Shown one piece after another: positions 18,126 through 26,108 of a DNA stretch of 64,000 nucleotides. A model generated the notes under the pieces. That model saw only the letters and a program-made list of their open reading frames with translations. It did not search any database and had not been told where the DNA came from. Made by a program: the position numbers and the translations under genes. Numbering within the stretch: the first letter of the stretch is position 1; each line of letters starts with the position of its first letter. This stretch comes from Sulfurimonas sp. (lineage in GTDB: Bacteria; Campylobacterota; Campylobacteria; Campylobacterales; Sulfurimonadaceae), in NCBI GenBank assembly GCA_021732045.1, contig JAKFWK010000005.1, positions 124,001 through 188,000 on the forward strand, read 5' to 3'.

Positions 18126-18802
18126 TACTTTAATCCTCCAAATCTTCTCTCAATTTTTGTAAAATCTTTTATAATGTTCTCTAGATTAGAGGTTGTAAAA
18201 TCTGGCCAAAGCGTGTCTGTAAAGAAAAGTTCAGCATATGCTGCTTGCCAAAGAAGAAAGTTTGAGAGCCTATGGTCTCCACCGGTTCTTATAAGCAAAT
18301 CAACATCATGTTTACAGTCGAGCGCATTTCCTAGCATTGCTTCTGTTATGTCATTCTCGCAGTTTTTTATCTTATTTATGGCTCTTAAGATCTCATTTTG
18401 AGAGCCATAGTTTAGAGCCAGCGACTGAACTAAACCATCACAATGTGCAGTTTTTTCTTCAACATTCTTGATGGTTTCTTGAAGAGATTTTGAAAATGCT
18501 CTGATATCACCTATTGACTCAAATTTAACATTATTTTCTATATAAGTTTGAAGCTCACTTGTCAGATATTTATCTAGAAGTTTCATTAAAAACTCAACTT
18601 CAAGGCGAGGTCGCTTCCAGTTTTCAGTTGAAAAAGCATAAAGAGTTAATCTCTCAATATCTTTGTTGGCTGCACAAAAGGCAGTTATATCTTTAACAAC
18701 TTTTGCCCCAATCTCATGCCCATAAGCTCTTTTTTTGTTTTTAAGTTCAGCCCATCTGCCATTTCCATCCATGATGATGGCGATGTGTCTCGCTTGATTC
18801 AT
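18125..18802 (-). CDS. uppS: Undecaprenyl diphosphate synthase (cis-prenyltransferase)
   Basis: UppS makes the C55 lipid carrier precursor for peptidoglycan and LPS from farnesyl diphosphate and isopentenyl diphosphate. Motifs are HIAIIMDGNGRWA (catalytic Asp at about residue 12), GHEIGAK, FSTENWKRP, and LLIRTGGDHRLSNFLLWQ near the end. The start is the ATG at 18802, which overlaps the upstream stop as ATGA and begins MNQARHIAIIM; a longer in-frame start at 18823 adds residues the family lacks. Confidence 0.96.
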   Translation of the reverse strand: MNQARHIAIIMDGNGRWAELKNKKRAYGHEIGAKVVKDITAFCAANKDIERLTLYAFSTENWKRPRLEVEFLMKLLDKYLTSELQTYIENNVKFESIGDIRAFSKSLQETIKNVEEKTAHCDGLVQSLALNYGSQNEILRAINKIKNCENDITEAMLGNALDCKHDVDLLIRTGGDHRLSNFLLWQAAYAELFFTDTLWPDFTTSNLENIIKDFTKIERRFGGLK

Positions 18803-19557
18803 ATGCTTATATCCAAAATACACTCCATATTTGCGTTGTAGAGAGGTTCAATTTTTTCTAGAAGAGAAATTTTTACGCCATAAGATATATCATTTATGCT
18901 GTTTTGTAAAAATTGTTTACTTCTCTCAAACGCTACGCTAAGCTCTATGCTTATTTTGCCCTCATCTAGCCAAATAAGCCCAGAAATAGGACCTAAAAAT
19001 TCTAGTGAAGCGTAAAAATCTATAGCCGTTTTTTTAGTCTGCTTATTGTACCTTTTTTTAAATTGTAAAATAGAAAAATAGCCTTGATAATTAAGCGGAA
19101 TCGTGAGTGTTTGGTTTTGAAGGGAGAGTAGCATCGAGGCTATGTTTGTAAATTCGTCCTTGTTTGTTGCGCTATTTAATTGCTCTAACAAATCGTATTT
19201 AACTATATTTTGGGGATTTTTAGAACTTAAAATAGTTTGCAAATCTTTTAGTGAATACTCCAAAGATGAGCTTTGAAGATTTTGAAACGGTAGTGGCTGC
19301 TTCATAGGATTTAGGAGTTTTGGAAGTTCATTTTTTTTATGTGAGAGAAGTGCCCAGTACCTTTCGCCTTCGTTTAGGGGCTTATCGCTTTGCGCCGTGA
19401 GAGCATCTTTTGCGGATGAGTTTTTCTCACTAACGAGATATTTTCCATCCCCAAGAGATTTTAAAACATCAATAGAGAGTAGTTTCACAAGCGCTTTCGC
19501 CTCATTAGGATTTGTAGTAACTAGGTTGAGGATAGTGCTTAAGGCTGAGATATTCAT
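18799..19557 (-). CDS. Unknown 252-aa protein, possibly FliK C-terminal-like
   Basis: Not confidently recognised. The N-terminal half is polar and low in conservation cues. The C-terminal part (about 150-252) reads as strands plus a helix: YQGYFSILQFKKR, LEFLGPISGLIWLDEGKISIELSVAFERSKQFLQ, then a Glu/Asn-rich end. That pattern (LGPxxxxIxxxxxxIxxxxxxxRxxxxxLxxxI) resembles the hook-length-control FliK C-domain, but the match is by eye only. It is joined by ATGA overlaps to coaBC upstream and uppS downstream, so it is translated with them. Confidence 0.65.
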   Translation of the reverse strand: MNISALSTILNLVTTNPNEAKALVKLLSIDVLKSLGDGKYLVSEKNSSAKDALTAQSDKPLNEGERYWALLSHKKNELPKLLNPMKQPLPFQNLQSSSLEYSLKDLQTILSSKNPQNIVKYDLLEQLNSATNKDEFTNIASMLLSLQNQTLTIPLNYQGYFSILQFKKRYNKQTKKTAIDFYASLEFLGPISGLIWLDEGKISIELSVAFERSKQFLQNSINDISYGVKISLLEKIEPLYNANMECILDISI

Positions 19558-20822
19558 AAACTCTTTGCGTGCTCTATGATCTCAAATGCAACGCTTAGTT
19601 TGTCTGCACTCTCTAGTGATTCTGTCTTATCTGCCACGATAAAATCTATTTTATTTGTATCGCTTCCAAAACTTTGTGAATTTTTTAGAACATTTAGACA
19701 AACTGCATCAACGCCTTTGTTTTTAATCATAGCAGAGGCGTTAGATAAGGCATTTTGTTCATCCATTTCAGCTTTAAAACCAACCGTTATAATGTCTGTT
19801 TTGTCAATCGAACCTAAAATATCAATATTTTGTTTTAGTTTCAGACTCCACTCTTTACCAAGAATCTCTTTTTTTATTTTTCCATCTTGTGCAAACTCTG
19901 GCACAAAATCACTAACAGCTGCCGCCATAAATAGATACGGTTTTTTCTGAATAAGATGGATTTGTTCATCTCTCATAAGTGATGCTTTAGAGAGTTTGCC
20001 TTTTTTTGCAACCCTAATTGAGTCACTCAAATACTCGAGCATCTCGGCCGAACTCTCAACAGCTATTGTGTAGAGCTCTTTTGGCAGTTCAGGTTCAAAT
20101 TTTGTAGCTATTAGGTTTACATCTGCACCCATACAGTAGAGTGCCGTAGCGATGGATGATGCCATTTTTCCGCTTGAGTAATTCGAGATATATCGCACAT
20201 CATCAATCTTCTCGAGCGTTCCGCCACCAGTTACTATAACTCTTCTGTTTTCCCAGAACTCTTCTTTTAAAAGAGCTCTGGCACAGTGCCAAAAAATATT
20301 TAGTGGCTCTGCCATCGCACCATCACCAACAGTTTTACACGCTAACTCTTTTACTTGAGTGTCGATTATCTCATAGTTTGCGATGTTTAGCATCTTTAAG
20401 TTGGCTTTTGTTATTGGATTTTCAAGCATATTTGTATTCGCAGATGGAGCAATGATTTTTAGATTTGGATAGGCCAGGGCGCACTGCAAGAGCATGTTGT
20501 CAGCTATGGCATTTGCTAGTTTTGCTATGGTGTTTGCAGTAGCTGGAGCTATAACAAACAGATCCGCCCACTGCGTTGTTTTTATATGGTTGTGATTATC
20601 CGCCCATGACTCATTTGTGTCATCTAGTACTCTATTTGAGCTAACAGCTTCAAATGTTAGTGGTGTTATGAATTTTTTTGCACTCTCACTCATCACAACT
20701 CTCACATCAGCTCCAGCCTTAACAAAAAGTCTAACAAGCTCAAGTGATTTGTAGATAGCGATAGAACCAGTAACACCAAGAACTATTTTTTTATTTTTGA
20801 GTAAATTTGATGGGATAAGCAT
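19554..20822 (-). CDS. coaBC: Bifunctional CoaB/CoaC, coenzyme A biosynthesis
   Basis: This enzyme ligates cysteine to 4'-phosphopantothenate (CoaB) and decarboxylates the product (CoaC). The N-terminal flavoprotein half has VLGVTGSIAIYKSLELVRL, an APATANTIAKLANAIADNML PASANT-type motif and APSANTNML, where the usual PAMN is changed to PSAN. The C-terminal half has RRVIVTGGGTLEKIDDVRYISNYSSGKMA and a late SFGSDTNKIDF. The start is the ATG at 20822, preceded by AAAGGAT; the more upstream ATG at 20846 lies inside a TATAAT -10, so it is excluded. It is first in a six-gene operon ending with truA. Confidence 0.95.
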   Translation of the reverse strand: MLIPSNLLKNKKIVLGVTGSIAIYKSLELVRLFVKAGADVRVVMSESAKKFITPLTFEAVSSNRVLDDTNESWADNHNHIKTTQWADLFVIAPATANTIAKLANAIADNMLLQCALAYPNLKIIAPSANTNMLENPITKANLKMLNIANYEIIDTQVKELACKTVGDGAMAEPLNIFWHCARALLKEEFWENRRVIVTGGGTLEKIDDVRYISNYSSGKMASSIATALYCMGADVNLIATKFEPELPKELYTIAVESSAEMLEYLSDSIRVAKKGKLSKASLMRDEQIHLIQKKPYLFMAAAVSDFVPEFAQDGKIKKEILGKEWSLKLKQNIDILGSIDKTDIITVGFKAEMDEQNALSNASAMIKNKGVDAVCLNVLKNSQSFGSDTNKIDFIVADKTESLESADKLSVAFEIIEHAKSL

Positions 20823-20844
20823 TTTTAAATCCTTTAGGTGTGGC

Positions 20845-20850
20845 ATTATA
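20845..20850 (-). promoter_or_regulatory. -10 element of the coaBC-truA operon
   Basis: TATAAT on the minus strand, preceded by TTGG. The predicted transcript starts about 15 nt before the coaBC ATG and supports the downstream start codon. Confidence 0.6.
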
Positions 20851-20885
20851 CCAAATCTTATATTTTAGATAAAATAGTGAATAAT

Positions 20886-20952
20886 ACCAAACTACATTAA
20901 CTACACATACTTAAGCAGGATTAGGTTTTGTGTATAGTTAATTGAATTTGGT
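20886..20952. repeat. Imperfect inverted repeat between coaBC and cti
   Basis: Arms at 20886-20903 and 20935-20952 match at about 15 of 18 positions (ACCAAA/TTTGGT and ATTAACTA/TAGTTAAT exactly), around a 31-nt centre. It occupies most of the divergent intergenic region, so it could be an operator, a 5' structure of cti mRNA or a small mobile remnant. None can be chosen from sequence alone. Confidence 0.45.
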
Positions 20953-20979
20953 GTAGGTACCTTTTAAATTGGAAGTTTT

Positions 20980-23337
20980 ATGAAAAATATCTTTTTTCTT
21001 ATCGTAACTGCTCTACTTTTTTCTGCCTGTTCCGTTGAACCACTTAAGCCAATCATCATAGAAACTTCACATAAAAGAGTTGATTATATTAAGGATGTGA
21101 AACCAATACTTGACAAAAGATGTGTGGTTTGTCACTCGTGCTACAACTCCCCATGTCAGCTAAAACTTAGCTCATTCGAGGGTTTAGATAGAGGCTCATC
21201 TAAAGAGAGAGTTTATCTTGCCGAACGACTATTTGCGCAAGATCCATCAAGGCTGTTTGTAGATGCAAAAAATACCAAAGAGTGGAGAGATAAAAAGTTT
21301 AACAGCGTTACAGAGAGCAAATCTAAAAAGGGTACAAACAACTCAGTGTTGCTTCATCTCTTAAATCACAAAATGAACAATCCAAAAATTGTCGGAGACT
21401 ATTTTAGCGAGAGTGATAAACTTAAATGCTCAAGAGATGTGGATGAGCTAGCTGAATTTTTGGATGACAACCCAAATCAAGGTATGCCATTTGGATTTCC
21501 AGCACTAAAAAAAGATGAGTTTGAAACTATAGCTGCGTGGCTAGACCAAGGTGCAATCTCTCCAACGAAAGAGGAAAATATAGCGATGAAAAAACCATCT
21601 GACAAAGCTCAAAAAGAGATAGATAAATTTGAGGAGTTTTTCAACAATCAAGATGCAAAAAATATCATGAGCGCTAGATATATTTATGAGCATCTATTTT
21701 TGGCACATATAGTGTTTAGTTCGGCTCCAAATGAGTATTTTGAGCTTGTTCGCTCCAGCACTGCATCGCCGAAAAAAGCAGAGATTATCCCGACTCTTAG
21801 ACCTTATGATAACCCAAAGATAGAGAGGTTTTATTATAGATTTGAGAAAATTCACTCAACAATTGATTATAAAACCAACATAGTCTATAAGATGGACGAC
21901 AAAAAACTACAAAGATACAAAGAGCTCTTTATTGAGCCAGAGTGGACAGAAAAACCGCATGTTATGACTTATGATTTAAATACCAGCACACAACCGTTTG
22001 TTGCTTTTGAGCAAATCCCAACTCTATCAAGATATAAATTTTTGTTAGATGATTCTGAATATATAGTGCGAACATTTGTACATGGTCCGGTATGCAAGGG
22101 TCAAATAGCTCTAAATGTCTTAGACGACCATTTTTGGGTTATGTTTATGGATCCAAAATATGATTTATCAATCAAAGATAACAACTTTTTAAAGAGCCAA
22201 TATAAAAATCTTGTTATACCTATAAGTGAAGGAAGTACAGTTGGACTCATTCATGCGATTAGTGATCGTTATAATGATGCTTCGATAAAATATAGTGAAG
22301 ATAGACAAAATATGTATGATTTTTTTTATAAAGATGGGCTTACAATGGAGAGCATCTGGAGAGGCGAAAATGCCCCTGATTCTCCACTTTTAACCATCTA
22401 TAGACATTATGATAACGCTTCGGTACATAAAGGCGCACTAGGCGCACTTCCAAAAACTGCTTGGATTATTGACTATCCGCTTCTTGAGAGGATTTACTAC
22501 TCACTAGTTGCTGGCTTTGATGTTTACGGAAACGGCGGACATCAGTTGGTAATTAGAAGATATGCAAATAGGTTGAGAGTTGAAGGAGAGGTTAATTTTG
22601 TAAATCTACTGCCAAAAGAGGATAGAAAAAATATGATTGACTCTTGGTACCTTGATGCTAGCGATGATGAAAAGTTTTCTATATCGAAAAATGAGACGGG
22701 TATAAAGTATAAAAAAAATAACTCAAAAAGAGAACTCATAGAAAAAGTTGTTGAAAATCATCTACTAAAATCAACAAATATAAGTTTTGACGATATTAAC
22801 TATCGCCAAGAAGATGAGAGAGTGGTTCCAATGCCAAAGACATTTAGTGTAGTTCAAGACTATATAGATGGATTTAAAGCGCTAACCAAAGATGGAACTG
22901 CATTTGCAAGATTTGTAAACTGGCAAAGTGCAAATTCTGCCTACATAAGAATCAAAATGCCAAAAGAGTTGGGTATGCAAGACATCGTGATTTCCGCTGT
23001 TTTAAACAGATGGCACAACAATGTCTCGTTTATGTACAACGAAGAGAGCAGGCTTGATGCGTCTAAAAATTATTTTGATTTTATAAGTGGTTTTGTGGGA
23101 GCATATCCAAACCTATTTTTTGTAATTGAGTATAAAGATCTACCAGATTTTTTTGATATGATTAAAAATTTTAAAGATAATGAAAAGTATATGAGTAGGT
23201 TTTCAAAATACGGAATCAGCCGTGACAGCAAAGATTTCTGGGAAAACTACGACTGGTTTCAAAATGAATTTAACAAAAGTAACCCAATAGACGGCGGGCT
23301 TTTTGATCTAAATCGCTACTACAATAAATCTTTTTAG
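20980..23337 (+). CDS. cti: Fatty acid cis/trans isomerase, haem lipoprotein
   Basis: Cti isomerises cis-unsaturated membrane fatty acids to trans without shifting the double bond, stiffening membranes under solvent or heat stress. It is known as a periplasmic c-type haem protein. Here residues 1-17 form a lipoprotein signal (lipobox LFSAC, C17), and C48-V-V-C51-H52 is the haem motif, followed by SCYNSPCQL. The long remainder includes FVHGPVCKGQIALNV and GGHQLVIRRYANRLRVEGE. The 785-residue length is near the family size. It is transcribed alone, divergent from coaBC. Confidence 0.92.
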   Translation: MKNIFFLIVTALLFSACSVEPLKPIIIETSHKRVDYIKDVKPILDKRCVVCHSCYNSPCQLKLSSFEGLDRGSSKERVYLAERLFAQDPSRLFVDAKNTKEWRDKKFNSVTESKSKKGTNNSVLLHLLNHKMNNPKIVGDYFSESDKLKCSRDVDELAEFLDDNPNQGMPFGFPALKKDEFETIAAWLDQGAISPTKEENIAMKKPSDKAQKEIDKFEEFFNNQDAKNIMSARYIYEHLFLAHIVFSSAPNEYFELVRSSTASPKKAEIIPTLRPYDNPKIERFYYRFEKIHSTIDYKTNIVYKMDDKKLQRYKELFIEPEWTEKPHVMTYDLNTSTQPFVAFEQIPTLSRYKFLLDDSEYIVRTFVHGPVCKGQIALNVLDDHFWVMFMDPKYDLSIKDNNFLKSQYKNLVIPISEGSTVGLIHAISDRYNDASIKYSEDRQNMYDFFYKDGLTMESIWRGENAPDSPLLTIYRHYDNASVHKGALGALPKTAWIIDYPLLERIYYSLVAGFDVYGNGGHQLVIRRYANRLRVEGEVNFVNLLPKEDRKNMIDSWYLDASDDEKFSISKNETGIKYKKNNSKRELIEKVVENHLLKSTNISFDDINYRQEDERVVPMPKTFSVVQDYIDGFKALTKDGTAFARFVNWQSANSAYIRIKMPKELGMQDIVISAVLNRWHNNVSFMYNEESRLDASKNYFDFISGFVGAYPNLFFVIEYKDLPDFFDMIKNFKDNEKYMSRFSKYGISRDSKDFWENYDWFQNEFNKSNPIDGGLFDLNRYYNKSF

Positions 23338-23353
23338 TTTGTTTGACATTTGT

Positions 23354-23373
23354 AAAAAAGCGCCTAAGCGCTT
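23354..23373 (-). terminator. Intrinsic terminator of the porin gene
   Basis: On the minus strand AAGCGC-TTAG-GCGCTT forms a 6-bp GC-rich stem followed directly by a T run (GCGCTTTTTT). It begins 20 nt after the porin stop. Confidence 0.75.
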
Positions 23374-23392
23374 AATTATATGGTTGTTTGTT

Positions 23393-24739
23393 TTAGAATT
23401 TATAGTTTGCGATAATGCGATATTGAGTAAGTTTGTCATTTTGAGAGATGACACTGCCGTTCGCGCTAGCAGAACTATTTTCTTTAACCCATATTCCTTT
23501 GAAGTCTAAAGAGAACTTATCTTTTGTGTACCCAATAACTGCATTTATATCCTCTTGAGCTTTTGGGAAGATGCTGTTGTTGTAATGCGCATACTCTAAA
23601 ACAGCTTTAAACCCTTTAACTCCAGTAAAGTCAAACTTTTGAGCTACTCCTAGTTTGATGCCTGTTGTGCCACCAATATAGGCAGTATCGCTTGTTAAGC
23701 CTTTCCCATAATTAGAGATAAACAGATCATTTGAGGTGATAGTGTTTGTGAAAAGTGGCGTTCCATCCCACGGAAGAACCAACGAATCATGTTTCCCACT
23801 ACTACTTGCCACATTGCTATATGCCACTATAAGAGTTGTTTCTTGATGTGTTAGTGAAACTTTTGCTCCAATTGCCTTAGCGTTAATCTCGCCTCCCATA
23901 ATAGCTTTTGCGGCGGCACTGTTTGCATTTCCTATGGAATCCTGCATGATGCCCTGCATAGAAGCGCTGCATGACCAGTCGTTATCAAGTCTGTTTTTAA
24001 CCATCACATCCGCATATACTGAGTTCATAAAATCTGGAGCATAATAGTCATAAATATGAGTAGAAACATCTCTGTTTTTCCAACCTAGAGAGATAGGAAC
24101 AATATACCCGCCATCATCACCGGTAATCGCTCTAGTGTTTGCGCCAAGTGCATGTTCTATGATATTTGTAAACACATTGGAAGTACGCTGTTTAAAACGA
24201 TCAATATATCCAGCACTTACTTCTATGCCGTTCTCAAATGTTGCCGTTCCCATGGCGCCTTGCACCGTACTAGGAAGCATTCTTACATCTTTTGCATCAA
24301 TGAGCGGTGTCTCTATTATCTTGCGTCCATACCAGATATTATAACTATCTTGAGCATATTGAGCGTATGCTTCTCCTAAAACAGAAAAACCATCATCTGC
24401 GTTAGAGGCGTTTGTATTTCCGTTGACTCTAACTCCATTATCACGCCCAAGGATTGAGGTGTCAACATTTGCTGGATTGCTTGGAGTTGCAAATGGATTT
24501 GTAGTCATAAATGTCGCGCCAATCTTTAGTCCATAGAGTGATCCTGTTGTATATCCAAGTTGACCACCGACTGAATTTGCGTGTTGAGAAGTTTGTGTTG
24601 CGCCAGTCTCTTTTGCTGTATTGATGTAATAGTAGCGAATATTGCCATGCGCTTTCCCATCCTCAAACCATGTATTTATGCTATCTGAAGCTTGAAGTGA
24701 AAATGCGCATAGTACTGATACAATAATTATTTTATTCAT
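23393..24739 (-). CDS. Outer-membrane porin (Campylobacterota OprD/MOMP-like)
   Basis: A 448-residue secreted beta-barrel. Residues 1-18 are a signal peptide (MNKIIIVSVLCAFSLQAS), then FEDGKAHGNIRYYYINT, a typical opening of OprD-like barrels of this phylum. Alternating aromatic/hydrophobic strands run throughout, and the protein ends ...QYRIIANYKF, with the C-terminal Phe recognised by the BAM machinery. The start is the ATG at 24739 with AAAGG just upstream; an upstream in-frame start would add a 32-residue Lys-rich leader and is rejected. A large hairpin lies in the mRNA leader. Substrate is unknown. Confidence 0.9.
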   Translation of the reverse strand: MNKIIIVSVLCAFSLQASDSINTWFEDGKAHGNIRYYYINTAKETGATQTSQHANSVGGQLGYTTGSLYGLKIGATFMTTNPFATPSNPANVDTSILGRDNGVRVNGNTNASNADDGFSVLGEAYAQYAQDSYNIWYGRKIIETPLIDAKDVRMLPSTVQGAMGTATFENGIEVSAGYIDRFKQRTSNVFTNIIEHALGANTRAITGDDGGYIVPISLGWKNRDVSTHIYDYYAPDFMNSVYADVMVKNRLDNDWSCSASMQGIMQDSIGNANSAAAKAIMGGEINAKAIGAKVSLTHQETTLIVAYSNVASSSGKHDSLVLPWDGTPLFTNTITSNDLFISNYGKGLTSDTAYIGGTTGIKLGVAQKFDFTGVKGFKAVLEYAHYNNSIFPKAQEDINAVIGYTKDKFSLDFKGIWVKENSSASANGSVISQNDKLTQYRIIANYKF

Positions 24740-24754
24740 TTTTTGCCTTTTTTT

Positions 24755-24806
24755 ACTGATGTTACGCACCAAAACAGACTTGTTCTGTTTAGTGCTTAGT
24801 ATCAGT
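24755..24806 (-). promoter_or_regulatory. Long imperfect stem-loop in the porin 5' leader
   Basis: Left arm 24755-24778 and right arm 24784-24806 pair over about 23 bp with four mismatches and one bulged base, closing on a 5-nt loop. In the minus-strand transcript the stem ends about 5 nt before the AAAAAAAGG ribosome site. It could control porin translation, act as a processing site, or serve as a DNA operator. Confidence 0.5.
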
Positions 24807-25280
24807 TGTTTAGTTAAAATTGTAAGCAACAACAAAGAGCTAATACCATACTGTCTTATAGCTTTTTGTTATTTTTATAATACTAGCAAGAATTACTAAA
24901 TATAATAATAGTATTTGGATTTATTGGCTAAATTAGGAGTTTGTTTGTGTAAAAACTTAACATATTTTATATACTATATTTATCTGAGAAAACTAAATAT
25001 CTATATTTTTCTAATATATAATGTTTGTTTGTGGTGTAATTTTAGATTATTTTTAAAGAAGGGGATAGTCACTCACGAGAAAGCGTGAAATCAGTCCCTT
25101 TTGTCAAAATGATACCAAGCGCTGTTGTTGGGCTTATAGATATGCAAAACAAAAGGTATATATTTATATTCCGATTGACTAGTTTTAAACTCAAAAGAGA
25201 GTGTTGCTTTTTCAGTAATCTAAATTTTTTCTAATAAAAGTGGAGATTCACTCAATGGATGTAGTTGAGTGTAGTTTTCA
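24807..25280. other. Gene-poor AT-rich stretch upstream of the porin
   Basis: No supportable gene. The first 100 nt probably hold the porin promoter (minus-strand TATAAG and TATTAT near 24855-24885). An imperfect hairpin GGGAT...TCACG-AGAAAG-CGTGA...GTCCC lies at 25062-25098. One copy of a short repeat is at 25063-25075, and a second at 25236-25254 overlaps a perfect 7-bp stem (CACTCAA/TTGAGTG, 25249-25271). Confidence 0.6.
25236..25254 (+). repeat. 19-nt direct repeat, copy 1
   Basis: AAAAGTGGAGATTCACTCA, identical to 25777-25795. The two copies bracket the 129-aa gene. A shorter variant, GGATAGTCACTCA, is at 25063-25075 (11 of 13 bases shared with GGAGATTCACTCA). Confidence 0.7.
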
Positions 25281-25670
25281 TTAAAGTTCAAAATGTGCAA
25301 AAGCACCCTCTACGCTCAACACATTTTTATAGCTAGTCTTTGAAATTCTTACATTTTTTGTATTTAAGTCACACACCGCAATACGAAAGTTTGAACTCAT
25401 GTATGGTTCAACAATGCATATAATCTTGTCATCAATTTGCCTTGTCGCATGAATAACACCGCTAAGTGTATGAAAAAAATATTTTGGATAACTCAGAGGC
25501 GTGATTTCTACAACCTCCGCAACTATTTTTTTACCAAGATTTTGTCTAATGAGATTAGCATCTTCATAGTTATCAAACTGAATACACCAGTCGTCAAACT
25601 CTTTATTGAAGCGTTTTAAACCCTCATCCAAAAAACCGCCTGCCGCTGATTGTAGAGCAAATATACTCAT
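25281..25670 (-). CDS. Unknown 129-aa protein flanked by direct repeats
   Basis: Not recognised. It is a soluble mixed alpha/beta protein with no signal peptide or metal motif. The N-terminal part is helical (GGFLDEGLKRFNKEFDDW); the rest alternates short strands (IVAEVVEITPL, DKIICIVEPY, FRIAVCDLN). The ATG at 25670 follows AGGAT at good spacing. The gene stands alone and is bracketed by two exact 19-nt repeats, which could mean acquisition as a unit, though base composition does not stand out. Confidence 0.65.
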   Translation of the reverse strand: MSIFALQSAAGGFLDEGLKRFNKEFDDWCIQFDNYEDANLIRQNLGKKIVAEVVEITPLSYPKYFFHTLSGVIHATRQIDDKIICIVEPYMSSNFRIAVCDLNTKNVRISKTSYKNVLSVEGAFAHFEL

Positions 25671-25776
25671 TTGGTAAATCCTATAAGAATATTCATAATT
25701 ATACTCGCTAGCCTCTTTGATATCCTTTACAGTTCCACAACTAACTCAAACATCATTTTTGTCTCTAAAGTTATAA

Positions 25777-25795
25777 AAAAGTGGAGATTCACTCA
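25777..25795 (+). repeat. 19-nt direct repeat, copy 2
   Basis: Exact second copy of the sequence at 25236-25254, on the other side of the 129-aa gene. Both carry the internal dyad AGTG...CACT. Confidence 0.7.
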
Positions 25796-25837
25796 TAGGA
25801 ATCCCAACTTTTACAGATATCGACATGAGGAAATAAA

Positions 25838-26050
25838 ATGACAAAAAACAAGAACAACTACCTGTGCCAGTTGCAATACTTACAGAGCGGTAAATATATT
25901 GTATTAAGAAAACAAAACTGTTTGAACGAAGTGAGTTTTCTGTTTTTAGTAAGTTATTTACTGTTTTTTAGGAACCAGACAGAGTCTGACTCGAAGCCGT
26001 TGCAAGAGCTTTTTGCTTACTTTTTTGTGAAAAAAAGCATGAAAAACTAG
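25838..26050 (+). CDS. Doubtful 70-aa open frame, possibly a gene remnant
   Basis: The ATG has an excellent GAGGAA ribosome site 7 nt upstream, the only strong argument for it. The product is Lys/Asn/Leu/Phe-rich, and its second half is translated through low-complexity T tracts and hairpins. Shifting the frame by one base in the early A run gives other protein-like strings that soon end. It may therefore be the 5' stump of a decayed gene rather than a functional one. Confidence 0.25.
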   Translation: MTKNKNNYLCQLQYLQSGKYIVLRKQNCLNEVSFLFLVSYLLFFRNQTESDSKPLQELFAYFFVKKSMKN

Positions 26051-26108
26051 CTTGGAGATAAAAATTACACCCCCGCGAGTGAATAAGTACCAATCGTTTA
26101 GCTGAGAG

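Larger units (their letters stand above)
25671..26108. other. Repeat- and hairpin-rich stretch without a convincing gene
   Basis: It contains repeat copy 2 (25777-25795), whose flanks form an imperfect hairpin with TAGGAATCCCAACTTTT. It also holds a small open frame with a good ribosome site (25838-26050) and several further hairpins: GAAAAC...GTTTTC near 25905-25940, CAGAC-AGA-GTCTG near 25977-25989, and CTTTTTT-GTG-AAAAAAAG near 26020-26038. The last is the best candidate for a terminator. Confidence 0.5.

Noticed and set aside
20823..20846. Longer coaBC start at 20846.
   Set aside because: That ATG lies within a TATAAT promoter element, while the ATG at 20822 has an AAAGGAT ribosome site and matches the family N-terminus.
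24740..24835. A 32-residue N-terminal extension of the porin.
   Set aside because: It would place a Lys-rich stretch before a perfect signal peptide and translate through the leader hairpin; the ATG at 24739 has its own ribosome site.
25050..25233. Open stretch reading GDSHSRESVKSVPFVKMIPSAVVG on the plus strand, weakly like a CheW segment.
   Set aside because: No start with a ribosome site, an early stop, and the first part is a hairpin; similarity is too slight to call a pseudogene.
25236..25795. The paired 19-nt repeats as a CRISPR array.
   Set aside because: Only two exact copies more than 500 nt apart with a gene between them; no regular spacers and no cas genes.
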